A DNA stretch of 30,075 nucleotides from Reticulitermes lucifugus (GCA_026260175.1 JAKCWW010002870.1:21161-51235), one strand, 5' to 3'. Counted from the stretch's first letter, positions 9,030 to 22,900 are shown. The notes: generated by a model not told the origin, from the sequence alone. A program made the numbers and translations.

Positions 9030-9890
9030 TTCACCTGAAAATGTCTTCTACCCTAAAGACGGAGGGACCAAGCGTCGTCATCGTTTTCCTCAGTCTCCCC
9101 AGGGATATTCCGGGGTACTACCTCGATTAGGCCATGGCCGCCTCCTTCCAAATAATTTCCAGTCATTCATGAATAAGCCTACCATTACTCACTGTAGTCT
9201 GCGTTGTAAAACAACCAACAGAAAAACAATAGTCTGTATGTATGCCTTCGTGATCTCTTGCTGTAATTATATCATGCACCTAATAATATTAATTAAACAC
9301 CTTTGTGTCTCCAACGAACTGACGGTTTAATAAACGACAAATAAAGAGGGGTGTAGATGGCTGGGGGGGAAAGAAGGGGTGTGACGTATAAAGGTGCACG
9401 AGGAGGGGGAAGGGGGGCCGGTCCTCCAGAAACGTCGCAACTCAAGTGAAGCATGACATGATACATTGCGAAAAATAAAATTTAATGGCATCATAAATAG
9501 GGATGTAGCAGTATTTCTGGGACCACTTCAAACGAATCGCTTGGTTGTTATCTAATGGCCGTAGCAGAGGCTCTGAGAGCATTCCCAATTGAGTGATGTC
9601 TGTTGGAGTTCGGACTGAGTGTATCGGCACTACACACCTATCCGCAGGACATTCCTATCCAAGATACTTCTTTGGCAAGTGTTCAATTTGAAGTCATGTA
9701 TGTACCTGTAATGTTCCAGAACGTGGGAGGTATTTGTCCATCGTTAGTTTATTTAACGAGGCTTTACACAGCTCGTAATATAGCGTCGGATGATTAATGA
9801 ATAATGAACTGCAAAGGATATAGAAGGAAACGGTCATGATGTAATTTGAAGTTCCCTTCCGGCATTCCTGGAGAGAATAAACAGAATAAT
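9030..9890. other. Non-coding stretch
   Basis: No gene was recognised. The first part (to about 9105) continues the repeat into which the LINE at 8536-9017 inserted. Poly-G-rich runs occur at about 9363-9420. Open frames here show no family features. Confidence 0.4.
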
Positions 9891-9899
9891 GGAAGAACC

Positions 9900-10090
9900 C
9901 TAGGCAGGATGGTCAGTCAGTGGTACTGGGTGCTAATTTCCTGGCTGGAATGCAATCAGGGCGTGAAGCAGACCACTATCTCCATCTAATGCTGAGGTTA
10001 GGAATGGGTGGCGATATACCTCTAAGTCCCCACAGTGGCGTAGCTAGGTTTTGTTTTGAGCCCGGGTCGAGTAACCACAATAGCCGCCCC
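9900..10090. repeat. Fragments of two dispersed repeats
   Basis: Bases about 9956-10030 match the tail blocks seen at 351-379 and 610-683 (CAGGGCGTGAAGC and CTGAGGTTAGGAATGGGTGG). Next to it, 10036-10090 holds the TGGCGTAGCTAGG repeat also found at 5275. Confidence 0.45.
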
Positions 10091-10434
10091 TAACAGAAAT
10101 TATGAACTTAATAAAAAAAAAACAAAATTGTCATCTGTGGCCCATCTGACTCTACCATATTTTTCCACATCTCATAAATGACAAGATCTTCCGAAAAAAA
10201 GTTACTGAACATAAAATGTGTGTTTCGAGTTTCTCTACAACTTTTTTTTGAATCACTTCTCATTCTAAAAATAATTGAGCGAGATATCACCATAAATGTA
10301 CACAGGTCTTCATGTAAAAGTACCCGTTATTCTTGTCAGAATTTAAGGAAACTTCAATTTTCTCGACAGTTTCGAAAAATACCTCAAATATCAAATTTCA
10401 CAAAAATCTGTCCAGTGGGAGCCAAATTGTTCCA

Positions 10435-10460
10435 TGCAGACAGACAGACACACAGACATG
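10435..10460. repeat. Short imperfect (CAGA)n / (CACAGA) run
   Basis: CAGACAGACAGACACACAG occurs at about 10438-10456. It is followed by a TTTCGCAAATTTGCGAA palindrome at about 10479-10495. Confidence 0.5.
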
Positions 10461-10570
10461 AAAACGCTAAGGGCAAGTTTTCGCAAATTTGCGAACATGC
10501 CTAAAACTGAATTCTGTCACACAATGTATTTGTATTCTTACCAATTCAAAATTCTGTGGCAAAACTAATA

Positions 10571-11878
10571 TTCATTCATTCTGTAGTCTGTCTTATGACA
10601 GGTCTGTAGCCTCTTCCAAAGTGAGTTCTCCACAGAGTGCTTCCTCTTTCAATTTCCAATATCTTCTCTTTTCCTTAAGGTCATCCAGTAGCTGCTTANN
10701 NNNNNNNNNNNNNNNNNNNNNNNNNNNNNNNNNNNNNNNNNNNNNNNNNNNNNNNNNNNNNNNNNNNNNNNNNNNNNNNNNNNNNNNNNNNNNNNNNNNN
10801 NNNNNNNNNNNNNNNNNNNNNNNNNNNNNNNNNNNNNNNNNNNNNNNNNNNNNNNNNNNNNNNNNNNNNNNNNNNNNNNNNNNNNNNNNNNNNNNNNNNN
10901 NNNNNNNNNNNNNNNNNNNNATCTTCTCCATTCTTCTCCAGCACCACATTTCAAAACTTTCCAGGTATTTCTGATCTAATTTCTGAAGTGTCCACGTTTC
11001 AGCACCATACAAAGCAATGCTCCAAATGTAGCACTTGTCTAGTTTCTTCCTTAAATTTAAGTCCAGTTTGCTGGTGAAAAGAGTCTTCTTCGTGTTGAAT
11101 GTTGCTTTTGCCATGGTAATTCTGGATTTCATTTCACATGTACACCTTGCATCATTTGTTATCATGCTACCCAAATAATTGAAATGTTCCACATTCTCCA
11201 GTTGTTTTTTATCTATCATAATTTTATTCAGGATGGTTGCCTTGCGACTCTCATTACCATAGTTTTTTCCACATTCACTTCCATTCCATAGCATCTTCCA
11301 ATTTCAATTAGTCTATGAACCATGCCATGTAGCACCGTTTCTTCCCTAGCCAGTAGCACAAGGTCATCTGCATATTTCACAGTGCGAATTACTTGTCCTC
11401 CTATTTTGAAGTCTCCAAACCCTTCAAGAGCTTCCTTGGTAAGGTATTCGCTCTATAAATTGAACACAATCGGCGACAAACAGCAACCTTGTCTAACTCC
11501 TCTTCCAATCTTCACACTTCCCGCCTCCCCTTGGTCTAGTCATACTTTAACCTCTGTTCCATGTACAATTTGCTGATCAATCTTCTTTCGCGCCAGTCTA
11601 TCCCAGTTCCCTGTAGGATCTGCATTAATTTGGTCCAGTTGACACGGTCAAATGCCTTTTGCCAGTCTAAGAAGCAAGCACACAATTCCTCATCTATGTC
11701 CAAGGTTCGTTCTGATATTATTCTCAGCATCCCAATTGCGTCCCTAGTTCCGTTTCCTCTTCTAAATCCAAACTGATCATCTCCAAGTGCATCCTCAATT
11801 TTCCTTTCAATCCTTCTTCTAAGTATACTTGCTACTATCTTTTCTGGACTAAATATCATTATGTTCATTACATTATGA
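10571..11878 (-). pseudogene. LINE ORF2: reverse transcriptase and C-terminal region, frameshifted, with assembly gap
   Basis: Reading leftwards: GDDQFGFRRGNGTRDAIG and CFLDWQKAFDRVNW (RT motif A region) to 11536, a stop and frameshift, then RGVRQGCCLSPIVFN, then the catalytic YADD (11363-11374). After a further frame change come a FNYLGSMITNDARCTCE block, ALYGAETWTL, and SFEMWCWRRMEK up to the gap. After the gap come LLDDLKEKRRYWKLKEEAL and a stop at 10593-10595. The 3' tail is (GAAT)n at 10571-10580. The endonuclease half is missing, and several frame breaks show it is dead. The clade is RTE-like or close; I did not fix it. The 74-bp copy at 19827 has the same 3' end. Confidence 0.8.
10699..10920. 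other. Assembly gap (222 N)
   Basis: A run of N lies inside the LINE ORF2 copy. The coding sense on both sides belongs to the same family and strand, so the gap most likely hides the missing C-terminal part of that copy. Its true size may differ. Confidence 0.95.
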
Positions 11879-12646
11879 AAAGTATGAAAATCTCACTTCT
11901 TATAGTCTGGAATGAAATTGTATAATTTGAATGACTCCAGGAATCATTTCGCTATGGGAGAAACTGATAACTTGTTTCATTGCACAGAAACGAAGAGGTC
12001 AAAGTGATATGAAACTTTACCTGACATACTGACATATATTTCAAAACAGGCAATCAAATTTGTATATAATTCTATGATAGTATTAAATTACATTGCTACC
12101 ATCTCTCGCCATTACTGATATCACCCACGGTCATAATACTACAGCACTTCACAAATATCACACCTTATGTCCATCTTGTGTATGTGTAAAGGTCTTACTT
12201 GTTAGTGATCAACTGATACAGGTTGCTTTCTGAGAATATTGAAACATGACTCATTTCCCTGTACACAGCCAGTTTTTTAAAACAAATATTTCACGGCATC
12301 AGTATATGAAGCCTACACATGAGAAAGTCATAAAATCTCGTTTCAGGATTACTGAATTATGTTCTGGCAGATTCTGAAGTAATTATATAAGAGGAAGTGG
12401 AGGATTATACAGAGGATAGAGAATAACGGCCTGCTACAAGATACACTTAAGATGAGGGCAGCACAACCATGTGCTAAAATTTAAATACCAACCCAGATGT
12501 ATAAAGGTTAATAAAAGTGGCAATACAGTTGGGCATCAATCATTGGAGCTCCTATTAACTGAGATTCCTGTTAACCAAGTGTGACTGATTTTTTCTAAGT
12601 AATCAGTTATACTGAAACTTAATGGAACAGTAAGTTTTTGCATATT

Positions 12647-12652
12647 TTTATT
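12647..12652 (-). terminator. Possible polyadenylation signal
   Basis: AATAAA lies on the minus strand near the left end of the CpG-poor region, in an AT-rich setting. Other AATAAA hexamers exist in the region, so this is only one candidate for the distal end. Confidence 0.2.
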
Positions 12653-12743
12653 GTAAGAAAGAGAAAAATCAGAAATACATGTATTGTATTTAAATATTGG
12701 CTACTGTATACACATGCATACTACTGTACCAAACTGGTTCATT

Positions 12744-12795
12744 AAATAAATAAAAGAATAAATAAATGAAATAAAATAAATAAATAAATGCATGA
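12744..12795. repeat. (AAAT)n simple repeat
   Basis: Imperfect AAAT/AAATA units run across about 50 bases. Confidence 0.8.
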
Positions 12796-15700
12796 AAGAA
12801 TAAACTGATTCCAAACACCTATAGAAGGACACGAAGAAGCTGGGTTACTGTTATCCACAATTTCTTATACACTCAAGGTCCTGCTGTATAAGAAGTGCAA
12901 AAGCTCTATTCTACAGAACAAAAGGACAAGGACTATACATCATGAATACCAACTCCCACAAAAATATGTATAATGGATGCATTCATGAACAACAAATTTA
13001 CAATGGAAAAATTCAGTGTCAAAAACATGTTTATGTGGATGTTTCAAAAGTACATCGGCAGTATCAAATACTGGATGTGTGTGTGTGGTTTCAGTCTATT
13101 CAGGATATGCAGAAAACAAGATTTCAAAGATTGGAACAAAACATGAGTATGACTGTATGCATTCAAGTAGTAACCATTTTATTTAAAATTACCAAATCTT
13201 TGCACATTGTCCATCATCTAGGACTGGAAACATAGCAGAACATTTCATAAACTAGACATGTCTACAAAATATTGTGTTCTGTTCAGAATAATAGATGAAT
13301 AACAAAGTCTGGACACCCAGTAACACTAAGTGTAACATACCTTTGTTACAGTCTGCCAGAATTATATTATTTTGTCAACCTCTTTCAGTTTCCTTAAACA
13401 GAAGCTCATATCAGCATAGAGATATCAGTTATTCTAATGAAAGTCACTCGGTTATACAATTTTCACTTCAATTACAGCTACTGTAAAGAGGACATAAATA
13501 AATTAACATTTTCTTTACACAACTGACAAAAACCTTAATATATTTTCATTAACATAGAAATCAATATGTCACCTACTTTCTTTTAGCAAAAGTTTTCTTA
13601 AAGAGCACAGCTCTTTCTTATTTTCAGTAAGGTGTTAACATAATGTGTTGCCATCAATTAATTCCAAAGCTTGACTGATGGTGCTGATCCTAACACAATG
13701 GGTACCAGTCACAACTATCTGTTTCTCAATGACGGTGTTCTGGGTTGGATAATAAATTTGTTCTGACATGCAGGAGCATACTGTCTCCGCTTTCAGGGTG
13801 ACAATTTGGTTCAGGTGGATGGCGAAATGCTTGGAAGGAGGAAATATGACAATCACACAGGAAGGTTGCAAAGAGTGTGGACAATCAGAAATATGAGAAA
13901 ATGAAATTGGAACAGATCCTGTACCAAGCCAATGAGAAGTGAGTTAAGTTGAGACAAATGGCCCACAAATGGTGAGAGATGTGAAGATAGCGTGACAACA
14001 CACGTGCAGGGTTTCTCTATGGGCTAAAGCACTGGGCCGTCAAAGGTTAAGAGCAATAATTATGAATTCTGTTTTTGTAAGTATGGACTGGTGATGAGGT
14101 ATCGCTTTGTAAAGCTGTTGCTGTTTCACAAACTTTAATCCACCTGATGGTGTAATCACAACATTCATGTGGCACCGAAGAGTATACAGGAGAGAGCTTG
14201 TGGCATAATCCTTGAAATAGACCATCTGGTACTCAACAAGTTAAGTCATCCAAATTAAAATACATATTCTGGCAAAATCATGTAACAGTAATCATAATAT
14301 CCAAAATATAGTACAAATACATAAATTGCTCTGATACACCACCACTAATTTTCAGCACTACATATATATATATATATTATTATAGTCATATATTAATTAT
14401 GTAGGTTACCAAAGAGCAATAACAACAACAATAGAAATTATGCAGAACAAAACAAAAACCATAACACCTCTCAGAGTACATATCTTAAAGTGGTCTGTTT
14501 TGATACATGAATAATATACTGTGATATCACCATGACAACAAGGCCACACAACATCTGCAACAGCAGCAGAACAACACACAAATTATATCTAATTCCGTCT
14601 ACAACTAAAATTAGCATCAAGAGCACATACATATTCCAAGACGGTCCTCCACCTCAAGACTGGTGTGCATCTGTTCAACACGAGATTTCACATTTTAATC
14701 TCCAAGTTTCCAGCCAATGCATTTACATCACTGCAAGAATACCATACAGTAAAGTGTTTGCTCATTTCAAACATGCAAATCAAGACAGACAATTTAAGTG
14801 AGTGGCTTTTGAACATCATTATTCTACTCAACATGTAGAGTACCACAACACTAAGATTTTTTCTTTTAAAGAAAAAAAAATGACAAAAAAGATCATAAAT
14901 TGATGTCATTAACATAAATTTAATCTTAACTATATAAAAATATATTTATTATATGTACAGAGACGAAATATTGCACTGGTATTCAAATTCTGGCAATCTA
15001 ATGAATACTAAATAACACACAACTGATCTATTTTTATTTTACTAGCAGTGAAAAGGTAATGAAATGTGAGCCGCATGTTTCCCACACATTCTACAAAGTT
15101 ACACAGCAGCCAGTATTAATAATAATTAATTAAAGTGATGTTAAATGCCAAAAAAAATTGATAAATGTGGATTATATAAAAAATTGTAGATAAAATTTGC
15201 ATTACCAGCACAGGACACAAAATTTCACATGTGTTGAGTATGACAGGAAAGGTTCTCCTACATCCTACTGCATGCGGCTGGCTGAAGTTAGTGCTTGGGA
15301 TGATTAATCGTATTGTATTATTTGGACAAGATAAAGGGATGAATAAGTATGATGCACTTGATCAAACACGTTCCTGCTCTTCAGCTGGAAAGTGAGGGAA
15401 GTAATGACAAACCTGTCATAACAGCTGGTATTCTGACCAAGATATGATAGGGTATTTTCAGAATACAAATATGATGATACTTTCACCATTTCACCATGCT
15501 GCCCTGTTCAGTACAGGGTTGAAACTTACTAGTTAGGCTACACTGCATTGCTGGGGCAGATGATGAATATTCTTTTTGTCAAACTACAGTAAAGAATATC
15601 AGATTCAAATATACAGAATCGGCTTAAAAGCAGCGCACATAAAATGGTAGTATGATACTGATCCAAGAATTGATGACAATTCCTTGAATTTAAATATTCT

Positions 15701-16010
15701 ATTACTACTACAAACAAAATGCAATGTATCATCATGCTTTACCTTCAGTGCCTGTTCCCAAACTCCCACAGTGCAGCTGGTCTCTCCATCTTTTGCCTGG
15801 ATGACCAGGATATCTCACCCCAGAAGTTTGCATTCCAGTACCCAGTTTTGTAGTATGTTTGAAATGTAACAAAAAAGTATTGTTTCTTTATGAAATCAGT
15901 TCCTTCAACTGATCACTATCTCATCAAAAATTTACCTGACTTGTACAAAAGTGGAAATGAGGTTAAAAGTAAACACCATGTGACCACTTTAGATGAACAG
16001 GATAATGCAG

Positions 16011-16200
16011 AGGTTAAGTTGTCCCTGTGTATGTCATGAAGGCATATGGGGGAGTACAGGTACAGCGCCACTTACTCTTAACCTCAGCACTAAATGGAGT
16101 TTCATGGTTGGCTTCCTGCCCCGACCATCTTGCCCTAGGGAAAAAAGAGTCCCTCCTACCCAATGAATGAGTGGGTGGACTCCAGAGCTAGTCTGGAAGC
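16011..16200 (+). repeat. Second copy of the inverted-end element seen at 386-690
   Basis: It shares the words CATGAAGGCA, GGGGAGTA, CTCTTAACCTCAGCACTA and AATGGAG in the same order and orientation as bases 412-500. It is a degraded, partial copy. The 114-residue frame over it on the minus strand is incidental. Confidence 0.55.
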
Positions 16201-16291
16201 TTTGGAGAAGAGAAAAATCTCTCAATTGTCCTGCCTGTAGTCTTGTAACTACACTTTCCCTTGATTTCAGGCTTCCACCACGATGTTGACG

Positions 16292-16472
16292 AGATCTGCG
16301 CTCTTCTGGGATATTACGCGGCATCGTGTGGTAACTGTTTACCGACGTTTCGGGAAAACGTATTGGTCCCATCCTCAAGGGTCACAGACTCTTGACCCTT
16401 GAGGATGGGACTAACACAGTGGTAAACAATTACCACAAGACGACGCGTAATATCCCAGAGGAGTGCAGATCT
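16292..16472. mobile_element. Palindromic element D (family T ends)
   Basis: It starts and ends with AGATCTGC-GCTC-type inverted words and carries CTTCTGGGATATTACGCG, the family T end. The arms of about 80-95 bases meet near 16387 at AAGGGTCACAGACTCTTGACCC. The left arm holds CCCGAAACGTCGGT on the minus strand. The right arm has lost about 15-20 bases at that place, so only one arm keeps the GAAACGTC word. There is no ORF. It is one of the few transposon copies in the CpG-poor region. Confidence 0.7.
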
Positions 16473-17554
16473 ACACTTTCCCTGCTATTTTAGACTGACA
16501 GGATCAGAACTTATTCACAACATAAAGACACTACAAAGTTATGTTGCTTTTGTGTCCAAGTGCCACGTTTGGCATCTGTACAAGCAGTTGGGAAGTAATT
16601 CTCCATGAAGGTGAGTGGCCACATGACAGTTCAATTGCTTTAAATCTGACAGGCACAAAACTTCCTGTAACCAACACAGAAGAGGACAGGCAGGTCTCAG
16701 TGTCATTCTGGACAAGGTAGCAGGGTGAAAAATACAATATCCCACTTTCATTGTGTGTGTTCAGCCTTTGTTACATCACTTTACTGAGTTACAAATGCTC
16801 CTATTAAGCTGTTACATATTAAAACATTTAAGTGCAAGCTGCACAGCAATAAAAGCCATTATACATCTGAAGCACTGTCCATAAATGTCAACTGAAAGAA
16901 CATGTACATAAAAGCTTGAGAGGGACTTCTGCAAAGTGCTAAAAACACAAAAATGTTAATTTCTCCCAACCACTTAAACAAGTTAATGAATAATATCACC
17001 ACTAACAGCGATTACAAGATGCATTTACAGCCTGAATGTCTGTGATTCCTGGACTTTGTTTCCAACAACAAAATTTCAGAGCAGAAATCAAGACATCTGT
17101 TGACCATCTCTATGTTTCACTTCTAATTTCGTGCCTTTGCGATGTGGAGGAGGATCTTAGAATGCACAGACTAGCAAGACAACCAAGACACAACTATAAA
17201 TAATGATTAAGGATATAAGCTGTACACAAAATCATACAGAACTGACATTCCTTTCATCTCACGAATAACTGTCTTTTTGAGTCCTGGTATCTTTATTCTA
17301 TACCACACACTGTATATACACAAGATTGAAGGAAGAAAGAGACACCTATCTTTCTAATACAATGTCATATTCAGAAAATAGGTACTAATACACCTGAAGG
17401 AAGCATGGATCAAAACACTGGGCTTGGAAACTGCAAGATGGTAATACAATCCTGTATAACATTGATATATGGTAGAGATGAAACAACCTGTCAATGCAGG
17501 AAACACACAATCTGAATTGTGGTTCTTGGGCAATGATGCCACATAGACTCAAAG

Positions 17555-17645
17555 ATGTTTACCAGTGTTTTGGAGGAACTAGCCGCCTCTGCGATTAAGT
17601 TGGTGGTAGCAGTTTCCTCTGAAATGTACAAGACCACATACCAGA
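17555..17645. repeat. Degraded dispersed-repeat fragment
   Basis: The TTTTGGAGGAACTAGCCGCC word resembles the block at 5830-5850 and at 8514-8535. A CCTCTGCGA word also resembles the family S SINE body. The fragment is too decayed to assign. Confidence 0.3.
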
Positions 17646-18395
17646 CTATACGGCGTCATAATGAAGATTACAGCCTAAACTGTCACCACTGTAATACCTG
17701 AAATCTCATAATACACGGATTTTAAAACACTTAATTGTAAGGAAGGTTTACACATTTACACATAAGTAACGCAACCTTCAAGCACCAAATGTCATCTTCC
17801 TCAACTGGCACGTAGAGGAAGATAAAGAAAAGTCATCAACCCCAAGATGGTCACCTCTTCACTGGGTGTTTTTGCTGCTGTCTTTCCATTCACCATCCGG
17901 CTACTTCACTGCACCACCATCAAGAGCTGTTGTGGTGGTTTGCGGTCACAATTGCAGCTGATTTCTCCCGCTTGAATTTGTCTTCAAGAGTGCCAGGAAT
18001 CTGATACATAATGCATAACACTTCCTTTATTATTATTATCATTACAACCTTTTTTTTCAGGGGGGTTTGCTGTCTCATTTGCAAAGCTTGTGCAGCATCA
18101 AAGAGGAATATGATGAGTGTAAACTGATAAAACATGACAGGAACAAATATGTTCTATTGCTCTATTTTATAAATTACTCTGGAGGGACTGAAGAAAACCA
18201 CGAAACATCTCAGTCAAAATAGTCTCTCAAGTGAGATTTAAACTTGAGACATCATGGGTGTCAACGAGTGCTAACCACTACAAAATGTTTAATTGTGGGG
18301 GAAGGGGATCAGAATGTAAAATACCAGTGCTTACTGAGGAGAAATAAAAAAAATATATGCACAGCAACTGATATACTATGATCCTGCCATACTAT

Positions 18396-18614
18396 TCACT
18401 GCTATGACTGCTTGTCTCACAAGTCACTGCTATGACTGCTTGTCTCACAAGTCACTGCCATGACTATCTGTCTCACAATTCACTGTAATAACTACCTGTC
18501 ACACTATTCACTGCCATAACTACCTGTCTCACTATTCACTGCCACAACTATCTGTCTCACTATTCACTCCTATGACTACCTCACACGAATCATTGCCACA
18601 ACTACTTGTCTCAG
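18396..18614. repeat. Minisatellite, 28-bp unit, about 8 copies
   Basis: The first two units are identical (starting TCACTGCTATGACTGCTTGT). Later units drift by point changes and small indels but keep TCACTG, GACTA and TGTCTCAC. Left units are purer than right ones. Confidence 0.9.
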
Positions 18615-19818
18615 CTCACCGCCTTCTGGATTAACCTTTAAAAGCCTAATGATTACTTGATGCATCAACAAGTTTAACATTCAAAAATTCTACATTCTGC
18701 CCACACTGTCGTTATGTGTTTTGTATTTACCTCGGAACAAACAGGGACTTTTGCCCTATATAACATAAACCAATTCGTTTTTATAACCGAGAAGGAAAGT
18801 GTTTACTGTGCGGTACGAACTGGGTGTTTAAATAAAACAGTTTATGCTTCGCCTTTAAAGGATTAAACAGTAAGCCTTCAGAATCTCATCTGCAATGTTT
18901 CTCCTTCACTACAGGGCACTGGAAGAATTTGATGACAGGAGTATACATAAGAGATTCTTAAGAGTTTGCCATTCACTATGTAAAAACCACTTACAGTGAC
19001 ACACATGAGTGAAACAAATAACTTTGGTGTTTCCATTTGAAAATGATTCTCATCTTTGAAGTGATAATACACAGTATGACAATCAAAGTGTGCTAATGAA
19101 ATGGTTTGGCACAACCACCTGCTGCTTCAAAACTGCTGCATTGTAGCATTATTGTTGTACTGCTCTTGTCATATGAAGACAAAAATAATTTAAAATGAAA
19201 GTTACAAGCTCTACAAGCTTTGTATTAAAAAAACCCCAACAACAACAAGAACAACAACTCCAAAACTGAAATGAACTTGATAACATTTTTCACTCTGGCT
19301 TTTTGTATTATTGGTAAAAAAAAAAAAGTTAGCTGGATTTGAAGTGCATCCAATGAACAGTAACTCTTTCATACTACCTCCTACATACATTTCACTGTAG
19401 TTTCAAGAACTCTCTACAAATGAATGGTGACTACACTTGTCCTGGGGCATAGTACATTTTAGTGCACCAATTGATGTTTACCTGGCAAATACATCTGCAT
19501 ATCTAAAAATAGCAAAGAAACAATGGAAAAACACGCTCCTCTTTGCAGTCTAAAACACAGGATTGTTAATTTTCAGAAACTTTTCACTGACTTTACGGCA
19601 GCTATTTTTAATAACTAATATTTGTACCCCCATATATAAGGCAAACCTTCCTACCACTTGAAAGAGGACAAGTCCTGTCTCAAAGATTAAGAGACTGAAT
19701 TCAAGAAGACCTTAAAAGCAGTGGAGGAGACAAGCACTGAGGCCTGAAGAAGGCAATCCTTCCACCCAAAAGGTGTCATAAATTATTAATATAATGTGCT
19801 GAGGTTTTAAATAGTCAT

Positions 19819-19908
19819 AAGTGCACTAGATCGCACCCTGTGGAGATCTCACTTTGGAAGAGGCTACGGACCTGTCGTAAGACAGACTACAGAATGAATG
19901 AAGTGCAC
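19819..19908 (+). mobile_element. 74-bp 5'-truncated LINE stub with an 8-bp target-site duplication
   Basis: AAGTGCAC is repeated at 19819-19826 and 19901-19908. Between them (19827-19900) lie the last codons of the LINE family at 10571-11878 (LCGDLTLEEATDLS then TAA), its 3' UTR, and a GAATGAATG tail. The shared 3' end and the simple-repeat tail show target-primed insertion. It is one of the shortest recognisable copies possible. Confidence 0.85.
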
Positions 19909-22900
19909 GTACAAAGGTTCAAGAAACTGATTTGTCTAATCATCTGTGACAAGAAAAGAATCAAAACTGATGAGCAGAAAGAACTTAGAATTTATTCATA
20001 TTAATAATCTCGAATGCTTCAAATTTCGTTTCTCGAAAGATATTGAACAGAAAAGTTTTGCCTGACATGGGTATGAAGGCAACTACATACAACACTGAGA
20101 TAAGCTTCAAAGACAAGATGTGGGGAAAGATTAGAGTGAAATACAAATATACTTTCTCTTGTACAAAAATGTTTGAGTAAAATTTTTGTCTATTGCTGAA
20201 CTAAGCCAACATTTTACTTGACCCCTAAACACGCACAACAAATGGGAAAAGTGTAACGAATCTGGAAAACGTACAGAGAGATCAAAAGTACACTGGAATG
20301 AGTCCAACACAAAAGGTGAAGACTGTGAAACTATGTTCAACAACACCTTTAGGCAGAAAAGAATTAAGGAAACAAGTTTGATCTAGCAGGGTACCCTAAA
20401 AATAACTTTCTCAAGTCTGCTACAAATTAAATTAAATTTGTAAATGACAGGAATGTCATTTCTTTACAAGGCAATATTGAGTAGCAACATGTCAGGCTGC
20501 AACACGTCAAGTGCAAGCCACAGGTGTCAGCGTACAGCATAATGATACTAACACATGAAACTGGTACCTTAGCAATCATCCCACAAACATAAAGTGGACT
20601 TTTGTATTATACATGTATGTTAATCTTTTCTGTGGTACAAACAATACATTCTGCACTTTAGATCTGCTGTTTATGACATACACTGCAATTAATACACTGC
20701 CATTTAATTATACTGTGAATAATCTATGATACCACATGACAGGAGGTGTATGTTTTTTATACTTGACTGATTTGAGTGGCAAAAAATAACAAAAATTCTA
20801 CCAGAAATATTGGATTGCATAAAACAAAATCTTAAATTTCCAGGAACTACATAAATATCACAACTGACACAGCATTATTCAAAGTTATGAAGAGGGACAA
20901 GAAGATGGATTAGCAATGTTATGTACAAAGCAAAACCAGAAACCCTGAAAGAGTCAACATAGTACAAAGGAAAAAATTACCTTTTCTATAATTGCTTTAA
21001 GTGTAACGACCCCTACTAAGGAAAATAAATGTTTGATATACATGTGCTTGTTACATGAAGGGCATACCCACTCCTTACACCTTATATACAGAAAGATGTC
21101 ACATATTATCTGAAGAACAAAATTATGAAGCTCCTTAGTACGTAGTTTTGCCCATCCCCCTGTTACTGCCTCTCTTTTTGTACAAATACTTTGCTCAGCA
21201 CCATGTTTTCAAATACCCTTAGCCACGCCCTTCTCTTAGGATAAGATACACAATTTCACACCCACACACAACAACAGAGAAAATTACATTTTTGTATAGA
21301 CATTTTAATCTTTCGATTTTTAGGTTGAAAACAGGAAGATAAAAGATTCTGAACTCAATGGGAGTAGAAATTCTGCCTATTTAATCTGCTCTTAACTCAA
21401 TCTTTTACTGCTGTTCATAAAACTTTGAACTTTGCCACACTTTTTAACATTCTATTACCTATTCTTTATTAAGATCCTGCCCTGCATTGTCAATACAAGA
21501 ATTGAAAATATACACATTTTTCTCTGCGTTTATTTCTAACATCCTTACTAGCATCTAATGAAGTATTTTTCTTTATGTTAATTCACTCAGTAAATTTATT
21601 TAAAGTATGTACATACACATTACAGCTTCAGGTTGTAAGATTCAAATTCTGAATGGTATATGCTGGTTGTTTAAAGGCATAAACCGTTACACTGCTAACA
21701 TCTTTCACCTTGTCACTGCTCAACATACAACCTTCTACATGCAACAGATCTTCAGATTGGCCTGATTCGATGAACAAATCCTTCTCATGCACTCTCTGTA
21801 TACATTACATGCTTATTTACAGTAAGAGTTCCACAGATAATATCTCAACTTTGTATTACCACCATCAGATATATGACACTACCTATGGAACAATAACAAA
21901 ATACTACATACAAACCTATGCCTTTCAAGACCTTGTGTGAGAGGTACCTGTATCACATTACAGAGGTTCATATGTACAAACCAGACTCAGTTCATCAAGA
22001 ATTACATCTTAATTGATGTCTATGTTTTTCATGTAAGAACCATTTTGAGTACATTTCCATGATGTCCTGTAATACAGTTCACTGAAATTTATTATCACCA
22101 CTTACTTATTATTAGCAGATGGATCAGTTTCCTGTTGAACCAAACTACATTTGAACTGAAAAGAAATTTAATTTAACCCATTTTATAAATTTAATGTTCC
22201 AAAGAAAAAGACACACATCCATAACAAATCAAATGCACAAACCCTGAGTGCATAACTGAGAACTGAGTGTGGCTGGCTGGTAGCCATCTTCACAAGGTGT
22301 TAACTAAGGCAAAACGCTTAGGTGTCATTAAACCTGTGAAATGTCACAAGTTATGTGAATACACCTACCTGGTTCTAATGAGTTTCCAATTTGTGAGGCA
22401 TGACACTTCAAGTGGTGCATACTTAAGGAACAGAGTCAGTACAGAAGAAGTAAAGCAGCAACTTTGCTTCTACAATTGCAGAAACTAAAACTACATGAAC
22501 TACATGCCAATTAAAAAGCCATTTCATCCTAAAACTGTGTTATTACAAGGTCAATACCAAATAAAACTGCGATCAAAACTAAGCAATATAAATGAAATGT
22601 CATGATAATTAAGACCAGATATTTATTAAAAGCTCATTTTACTTTGTTTTGTTCTGTCACTGTGTAAAACACACCAGTAAACAGGAAGCATTTCATAAGT
22701 AAAGCAAGATCATAAATTTACAGGTACAATAATGGCAATTTGGTATTCCTAACTTTATAAAAGCAGCAACAGAAGAAAATTCGGTAGTGAGTAATTAAAT
22801 GAGTTATTAATGGTGTATAAGTGATGGAAAAAACACTTGTGTGTATGCATCAGTATCTCATGAGCAGCTGAGAAGCTCTTTCTTAGACTTATGGCAGCTG

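Noticed and set aside
16034..16378. A 114-codon open frame on the minus strand
   Set aside because: It lies over a dispersed repeat and palindrome D, so the openness reflects repeat sequence.
18396..18614. CRISPR-like array at the 28-bp repeats
   Set aside because: Units are directly tandem with no spacers, and the sequence is eukaryotic. It is a minisatellite.
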